Assembly (NCBI GenBank): GCA_007644065.1
Contig: VJWN01000015.1
Location: forward strand, 666,658-730,657
Reading direction: 5' to 3'
DNA from: Margaritispora aquatica
Taxonomy: Eukaryota > Ascomycota > Leotiomycetes > Helotiales > Discinellaceae
DNA length: 64,000 nt
Every line of letters starts with the position of its first letter. The first letter of the stretch is position 1. Below, piece by piece: positions 57,684-64,000 of this stretch. Below the pieces are notes generated by a model. It was not told where the DNA came from. It saw only the letters and a list, made by a program, of their open reading frames with translations, and did not search any database. The position numbers were made by a program, and so were the translations under genes.

Positions 57684-58416
57684 GGTGAAGGATTTTGCTC
57701 GATTACAAGATAGAAGCCGTGTATTCCTCTCGGGGTGGTTTGTTGTACAACACTATCTCAATACAATAGATCCGACAAAAATGCGTCACCCTTTCACCTC
57801 GATATGTCGTCAAATTGTTGTTTAGCAGTTTGTGTGGAGTCCGGAGAAGTCAATGATCACCGGATAAGCCACCCGTGCTTGAGCCTCACTAAGAAGTAAA
57901 GCCAATCCCAAAATGGATTGGCTAGCTTTCATTATCAATTCATCAAGTAACTATATTATTTTTTGTATGCAAACCTACTTGGCTGGGAAAATATTGAACA
58001 GTAAACTTGAGCTGATAAATGCGTGTAATGATAGTTGAGACTTCCTGCTTGGCTTAACCATTTAGGCATCGATCGTCCTTCTGTTAGTGAACAAAACCCC
58101 GTACATGCAACAAACTTGGCACATTCAAAATTCGAAGACAATATTGTATTCTAACACTAAGTGAAAAACTCCATGACAAGCATCGTTCGTCATGCCCACA
58201 ATCTATGAGGATATGTCCCATCCCAAGTCGCTCGCGCTATGCAAGAAAACCATTCGCCAAATGCCAATGCAGCTAATGCCCATGCCAAAATCGTCCAAGA
58301 TCATGATGCTCTCGTTCTCTCATACATTCGTAAACCCATATCGCATGCAAGTAACGTATAGAGTGCCAGACTCCCAGGGTCATCGACATTCATATCCAAG
58401 TAACGTATTTACTGTC
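57684..58416. promoter_or_regulatory. TAF12 upstream region and 3' flank of the next gene
   Basis: No gene is supported. A plus-strand frame at 58192-58722 mainly mirrors the minus-strand gene and is rejected. Confidence 0.5.
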
Positions 58417-59352
58417 TCATTCCTCATCCGAGGTATCAACGTCCATATCCTGTTGGATATAATGGTAGTAAGGCAACTCTCTCATCGCCCCATCACCATC
58501 GGAATCCTCTTCGCCTTCTTGCATCTCGACAATCTCTTCGATGCTTTCGGGGCCTTCGTCCTCTTCATCAATCCTTGGAGGAGGATCGTCAAAGATAAGG
58601 CTTATCCGCTCACCTTTGACCTTCCTCCTCAACCTCCTGGCACTCGACCCTGCGTCGTTGGCGTCAAATGTCACAGGCTGTATGTCCTCGTCATCGGTAT
58701 CACTTCCGATGCTCTGACTTAGTGTTCGCTTTTGCACACTGCCAGAGCTCCTTCGCTTCCTTCGCTTCTCTGCCCTCAGGCTTTCGATCCACGCCTGCCT
58801 GCTATCCTCCTCCGGATCACATTGCAGATTCTTGAAATCGTTCAATATGCGAGAATCGAGATCATTGTGAGAGACAGACTTAACAGACTGTGCCTTCTCA
58901 CTCTCCGCATCTTCGTACTGGTGCGGTCGGATCACATCCTCATCTGAATCCCAGTCCTCGTAGTCACTATCATTGAACTCCTCCACAGTGAAGTTTCCCT
59001 CCGCTAGTACTCGTATTTGTTTTCGGAAGGGTCGCTCAGAAACGGCTTCTCCGGCCTCAGAAGAGAGCGAGAGAGGAGGACTGCCACTAGCAGACGATGC
59101 ACCAGCAGACGAGTCGGGTGAGGATGATCGTGGAGAGAGGTCTTCGGGTCTATTCGAGGGTGTGTAGAAGAAATTTGGCCCGTTGCCGTTTGGCGTTATA
59201 GTGCCGTCCTTGCTGGGCAGATGTGCCCTGGGGAAATGTATGCCATTTCGACGGCTTTTGAAGCTGAAAGTCGCAGCTGTCGTTGGGGTCGGAGGAGGGG
59301 AAGAAGGACCAGCCTGCCGAGCAAAGTTGTAATTGGGTGTTGTAGGCCGCAT
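58417..59352 (-). CDS. Conserved-looking acidic fungal protein of unknown function
   Basis: A single exon of 311 residues. The N-terminus is rich in Pro, Ser and Thr (RQAGPSSPPPTPTTAATFSF, SPRSSSPDSSAGASSASGSP) with many potential SP/TP phosphorylation sites. The centre has a compact motif (RKQIRVLAEGNFTVEEFNDS, DYEDWDSDEDV) and a helical stretch (LDSRILNDFKNLQCDPEEDS, RQAWIESLRAEKRRKRRSSG) with a basic patch that could be a nuclear localisation signal. The end is acidic (RIDEEDEGPESIEEIVEMQE). No domain is recognised. The balance of ordered central motif and charged flanks resembles conserved fungal regulatory proteins, but no role is claimed. Confidence 0.65.
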   Translation of the reverse strand: MRPTTPNYNFARQAGPSSPPPTPTTAATFSFKSRRNGIHFPRAHLPSKDGTITPNGNGPNFFYTPSNRPEDLSPRSSSPDSSAGASSASGSPPLSLSSEAGEAVSERPFRKQIRVLAEGNFTVEEFNDSDYEDWDSDEDVIRPHQYEDAESEKAQSVKSVSHNDLDSRILNDFKNLQCDPEEDSRQAWIESLRAEKRRKRRSSGSVQKRTLSQSIGSDTDDEDIQPVTFDANDAGSSARRLRRKVKGERISLIFDDPPPRIDEEDEGPESIEEIVEMQEGEEDSDGDGAMRELPYYHYIQQDMDVDTSDEE

Positions 59353-62169
59353 GGCTGCTACTGTTTGATAAGGTTGCCCTTAGGAAAGTCTGAATGTGCT
59401 TGGGCACAGAGTGAGTGTTGAAGCGTGTAGGTCAAGGCGTCAGTGCTCTTGGTAAAAATCTCCAGCAAGGAGAAGGAAGACGAGGAGGATTGCAGTTCAT
59501 GATAATCTGTAAAAAGCTCGGATGCCACGGGGCCTCGCAACTTGAATCAACCCTAAAGACAAGCTCTTGATGAGTTCGAGTCTAAAGGGGTATCAGATCT
59601 CCACGATCTCTGAGAGGGGGTGGTCCTGGGTTCTGGATGTTGGATAGCAACTCTCGCTCGCACACAGGCGTCGGAAATGTGTAGGATAAGCCGCTGATGG
59701 CTTAACAGGAGTGATATAGCAAGATGACCAGTTATGGCTTTGCTTTTTTGAGAAGAAAGAAGAAGATGACTGGGCTCTGCTTGCTCAGTTTGAAAGGGGC
59801 TGACTTGTTTCGAAATGAGAACAAGTGTTAGGTTGGGTGTGATGCAGAACAAGTTGGGTTGGAGGAAAGGTGGATATGTAGGTAGGGAAGAATAAAAAGT
59901 TGGGACGGAGGGGCGTCCGAGATATTTATTTCTGTGATAATGGTAGAATGTGAATCTAGAGATGTTGAGAAAGGAAAATGTGCGGTAAGCCGAGAACTTA
60001 TACTTCCTGCAGATATCCTTGGGCAGTGGGCAGTTGGACCAGTGATGTTGTCAATATGAGAGGAGTTGCAGGTTGCAGTTTTTGGGAATTTTTCTTCGAA
60101 TGGTTGAAGTTGAATGGAATACCGTAGCTAAAGTGGAGTGGGATAGAGACCAGAGAGGCTTTACTCTCAAGTGGTAGGCTGGGGCTGGACTGGACTGGAC
60201 TGGACAGGCCGATAGGGGAGAGAGGAGAGGACCGTAGCGACGTATAGCATTCCTACCCACATACATACATCCATACATAGTATACATACCCAAGGGACAA
60301 GCAGAACCGCAACCGCAACCGCGACCGCCACCGCAACAACAAAGATGTGAAGAGCACCTCACCATCATGGGAAAATTATTTAAATACTGACCGGGGTTGC
60401 GGGAGTCGATCCTAACGTCTCACTCTCCTCCTATGGGATTCATCGAAATTATCAAAACTGTGGGCAAGAATCTCTCGGAACTTCTAGAAACAAAAGTGGT
60501 TTGTTGTGTTTCCTCTGTTTTCTCTCCGCCTTCAGCCTGTGTCGGGCAGCAATGCAAAACTGATGAATGAGAGGCCCTGCTTGGCTGCTTGTATGTTTGC
60601 CCTTCTTGTTCCATGCATAGTGTTGGTGCTGAGCTGGCTGACGGCATGGAATTCATAGTCATAATCATGTCTCGAGGGGGAAATCACGAATCTCAGATTC
60701 CCGTCTCTTCTGTATACTGCCGCACATGTCGAATACGCACCGGGTCTTATCCCTTTCAAAAAGTGTGCTTCGATGGGGAGTGACAGGTCCCCTGTGCAAC
60801 TCGACACTTCACGGTGGTGGAATTTCCAGCACTCCAACTGTCACTGCAAAGGAGCGGTTTGATGCGTTGTCACCTCTCTCGTCAGTCGTCCTCCGTCTCT
60901 CCGTCTCGTCTGAAGAAGCAAAATTATTTTAATTTCGGAGGAGAAAATTATCTGGAAGGAATGTGCATGGGTATGCATCACTCTGCAGCACTTGGAGACC
61001 AATTGTTTCTATTTGAATCTCATGGGGGTGTGCTGTGAAAGGAGAAGATCTCATATTCTATTTCGTGCTCCGTTGAATCCTCGAAAGACATAAGTGATGT
61101 ACACCTGTCCAAAAATGGAACGAGGGGCAATTGTAGGGCAGAGAGAGGGGTGATAGGCCGATTAGTAGGGTAACAATAAGCTTTGGTCCAGACAAGGTAA
61201 AGATCTCCAAGCTGCTGCCCACGGTGAGAAGACATCTAATATTGACTTCAACACCCGTACTGGTGACCGTACAGTAGAATGACCAGGGACTGATAGAGAA
61301 TCAGAGAAAGACAGTTGTGGAAACCCAGAACTGCTTGAAAGATGAAAATCAGCCTCAATTGGAAACATTCCCACATGCCATTCTTCCCGTGTGCTTCAGA
61401 GTACGGTTCTCCTAAGCGAATATCAATGCTATAATGACTTCTCAATAGCAAACCAGTTTGGACACAGTTTATTGGGATAAAAACAATACTATCTCCGGTT
61501 CTGTTGGCTGTTGGATGAAAAACTCTCTGTCTACAACACAGAATACAACACACACGACCAGATGATCAATCGTTCAACCCAACTACCTGGATCAGGGGTA
61601 AAATTATACCAACACTTGAGAGACCAGTGTGAGATGACATTCAAGTCACTTGTCAATGTGACCCCAAAGAACACCTCCAAAAGCAACTATTTCCTGTTGT
61701 CTCGTGTCCCTTGCTAAAATCTTCACTGCCACTCGCCCTGATCCAAGCCAAATAGACACCAATAAGCTTACTTTCAAACAAAAGAAGGAAACAGTCTCAC
61801 TCGAGAAGAAAATATTCTAGAGACACTGGAGAAATATATCGTCTTTCCGAAAATTTTCACGTGTAAAGGTATCATCTGGGAGATCTGGACCCGAGAAACT
61901 GTTCTACTGTCTCACCAAGACGTCATATAGGAACAAGCAATTTCGTATCAATACTCGACAAACAAACAAAAGGAAACATTCATGAAGTTGAAGCTGAAGA
62001 TGTTGCATGATTGGTCTTATACGCATACCGGAGAGGATCCTAACCTGCCCTGAGGTTCGCGATCTCGCCAAATGTAGAATACCGTGAACGCGTACCATAA
62101 AATAAACACGGCCCAATGACCCAATGAACCTTTTGACCACCAACCCAGGCTATCCAGCACTCCTTCACC
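59353..62169. promoter_or_regulatory. Long divergent intergenic region with simple repeats
   Basis: 2.8 kb between two divergent genes. Open frames are short and without family resemblance. Three short simple repeats cluster at 60185-60340. A gene here cannot be excluded but none is supported. Confidence 0.45.
60185..60340. repeat. Cluster of three microsatellites
   Basis: Positions 60185-60205 hold about four CTGGA units, 60259-60290 imperfect CATA units, and 60305-60340 imperfect ACCGCA/ACCGCC 6-bp units. All are in non-coding sequence. Confidence 0.6.
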
Positions 62170-62974
62170 ATGTCTCTTCTCGAGCGCCACCTTGAGCAGA
62201 TCTCTCTCTCCGCGGAATCAATAGCAACACTACCGTATGTACCCAAGTCTTCTTGTCTCACCCAAGGCCTCACTAACCCCACCAAACAGCTTTCCCCCAC
62301 CAAAAATCTTCACCAACGCCCTCCTCTCTACCCCCGACATCACCTCACTAATCCGCGACACCGAGCCACACGAGCGTGCTTTATTCTCCGTCCCTCCACC
62401 TCCACCTCCTGTGTCGTCCTCGACTCCTTACCCCGACCCCAAGACGAGCACCAAGCGCCGACAGACAGTCTTCAATGTCGCACAGGGGGAGGTGACGGCC
62501 GGTGTAGCGGGACCGGGCAATCGTGCCCCAAGAAGAAATACGGCTGTTGCTGCTGTGTTGGGCCCAGAGCTGCACTCTGAAGTCAGGAGGACGGAGGGCA
62601 AGGGTGATGTGGATGTCGAGGTGCTGCTAAGGGGTGCGGAAAAGCTGAATGATGTCTATCCTGTGCCAGGGGTGCCGGAGAAGGTACAAAGCTTGAGAGC
62701 GAGGTATGCACAGATTATGGGGAGTCTAGGGCATTATGAGAAGAAAGTTGAGAAGCAGACGAGGGAGCTAGAGAGAATGAATAGAGGCGAGGATTGGGAT
62801 GAGGACGAGGGTGAACATGAGGATGAGGAGAGGTATGACGAAGAGGAGATTGAGATTACGGACGAAGATTTAAGGAGGGAGGAAGAGGAGATTGCGGAGT
62901 TAGAGAGGAAGAAGCGAGAGTTGGACGAAAGGGTCAAGGGTATGGAACGAGATCTTGGGGGATTGTTGAGATGA
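62170..62974 (+). CDS. SPC34: DASH complex subunit SPC34
   Basis: Two exons (62170-62234 and 62290-62974; 55-nt intron GTATGT..AACAG) encode 249 residues. The N-terminus (LLERHLEQISLSAESIATLP joined to FPPPKIFTNALL) and the following TPDITSLIRDTEPHERALFS match the Spc34 pattern. A Pro/Thr linker with KRRQTVFNV and RRNTAVAAVLG leads to DVEVLLRGAEKLNDVYPVPG and a long C-terminal coiled coil (EKKVEKQTRELERMNR, EIAELERKKRELDERVKGME). Spc34 is part of the DASH/Dam1 ring that couples kinetochores to microtubules; the family is restricted to fungi. The stretch between the coils is very acidic (DWDEDEGEHEDEE). Length and start are normal for the family. Confidence 0.85.
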
Positions 62975-64000
62975 AAGGCTTCGAAGAGTTCTCTCCTTAC
63001 ACCCTTGAGTTACCCAATCACTGAGCAGGCAGAGACTCAGCCTCGCAAATCTCCCGCTACGAGAAGGTAGCCAGCTGAAAAGAGCATAAATTCCCATATT
63101 GTGGTGTGGACCATCGAATCCATGAGCCACGTAAGACTGTCTGCCAGACTTGGGGTATTTGCATAAGCTAGGTATGGATACTCTCCAGCACGCAGTCATT
63201 TAAGATAGAAGCTACCTAACACCAAATGGGAGCATGTCAAATGGTGATTTCAAAGCTCATGCACCTTGAGGTCTGTATCCTCTCCAGTCTATAACTCTTT
63301 GTACTCCTTAATGTTAGCTGCAAACTCTTTCATTCTGTCGTTTGTTTGCCTGCCTTTATCACATCTCAAGAATAACATTTCATCTGCTTGATAAGCTGGG
63401 TGGCATACTCTGATCGCTCTTTATTTATGTTTCCAGCTTGCTATTTTACACTCCCTTCAAAGATACAATGTGTCGTAGCTTGGTAGGCGGTAGGTTAATA
63501 GCATACCTAATTACTTACCTAGGCAGGCAGCTTGGTAGTCAAAACCACTTCCCTTCAAGGGTGTTAAGTTCGATTTTGCTGCATCGCTCGTCGCCGTACA
63601 TGAGGCACTTACCCTCCTTTACTCCTCATACCTACCCTTCCACGTCTGACAACATCGACAATACCTGAGCATCGTCTTTTCTCAAACAACATTATTTCAC
63701 TAAAAATAAATACCTTTTCGGGCGCAGCACTGTGAAAAACACACAACAACGAACGTGAAATTCTTTCTAACATCGAACAAACACACAGAATTCTGGACCA
63801 ACTACTAGGACAATGCCGACTAGAACTCTGTGATTCAAATCCTACTCTACCGACCAACCCACCTATCTTACCTAGCTTCTGCAAGAAAGCTTACTGATTC
63901 TGAATGTGAATAGAACAGTGATCTGGCATTGCATGCAATGACAAGGATGATACGCTGTTGGGAAACTAACTATTCAACTTGACCAAACTAATGTGTCGAC
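62975..64000. other. 3' flank of SPC34, no gene recognised
   Basis: No supportable gene before the window end. Frames of 70-100 codons on both strands lack resemblance to known proteins. A gene beginning beyond the window could have its promoter here. Confidence 0.45.

Noticed and set aside
58192..58722. Plus-strand 176-codon frame
   Set aside because: Largely antisense to the acidic 311-residue gene; no motif of its own.

Overview
The window is nuclear DNA of a filamentous ascomycete (Pezizomycotina; Leotiomycetes is my guess, not something the sequence proves). The genes are split by many 45-110 nt GT..AG introns with CTAAC/CTGAC-type branch points. Zn2Cys6 regulators, a GH128 secreted glucanase and the fungal-specific DASH subunit SPC34 are present. 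There are no operons or Shine-Dalgarno sites, and I found no rRNA, convincing tRNA or CRISPR array.

0-17 kb is mixed. It holds a Zn2Cys6 regulator, a HIRIP3-like histone chaperone, a secreted GH128 glucanase (minus), an ankyrin protein (minus), a second Zn2Cys6 regulator (minus), a Ure2-like glutathione S-transferase and a small membrane-anchored Dabb-domain protein, with long gene-free stretches between them. A MITE-like inverted repeat lies at 17.45-17.85 kb.

18-28.3 kb is a dense housekeeping block: proteasome lid subunit RPN12, then coatomer alpha (minus) head-to-head with UDP-glucose:glycoprotein glucosyltransferase. The last two share a 555-bp promoter and both serve the ER/Golgi system.

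28.3-43.4 kb is a gene-poor accessory island. It carries five same-strand, diverged copies of one unrecognised gene family (called here P1-P5). Members share a block with a W-x-LNKWR motif followed by a SANT/Myb-like helical segment (RPxW..E...DW.......RF.GT...KG) and charged tails. P4 and P5 look intact. P1 has one in-frame TAG that may lie in a small intron. P2 stops before the SANT-like segment. P3 is split by an AT-rich, TpA-rich block that looks RIP-mutated. P1, P4 and P5 also share a long 5' UTR intron. This array is the most interesting thing in the window.

43.4-63 kb is again mostly conserved nuclear or housekeeping genes: a coiled-coil protein of unknown function (minus), a small probably mitochondrial protein (minus), a conserved fungal nuclear protein, a Sas2-type MYST acetyltransferase (minus), proteasome lid subunit RPN3 (minus), TFIID/SAGA subunit TAF12 (minus), an acidic conserved fungal protein (minus) and SPC34. 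Chromatin and transcription functions are well represented (HIRIP3-like, SAS2, TAF12, two Zn2Cys6 factors). All gene models were spliced by eye from reading frame, GT/AG sites and protein-family resemblance; no database search was possible.
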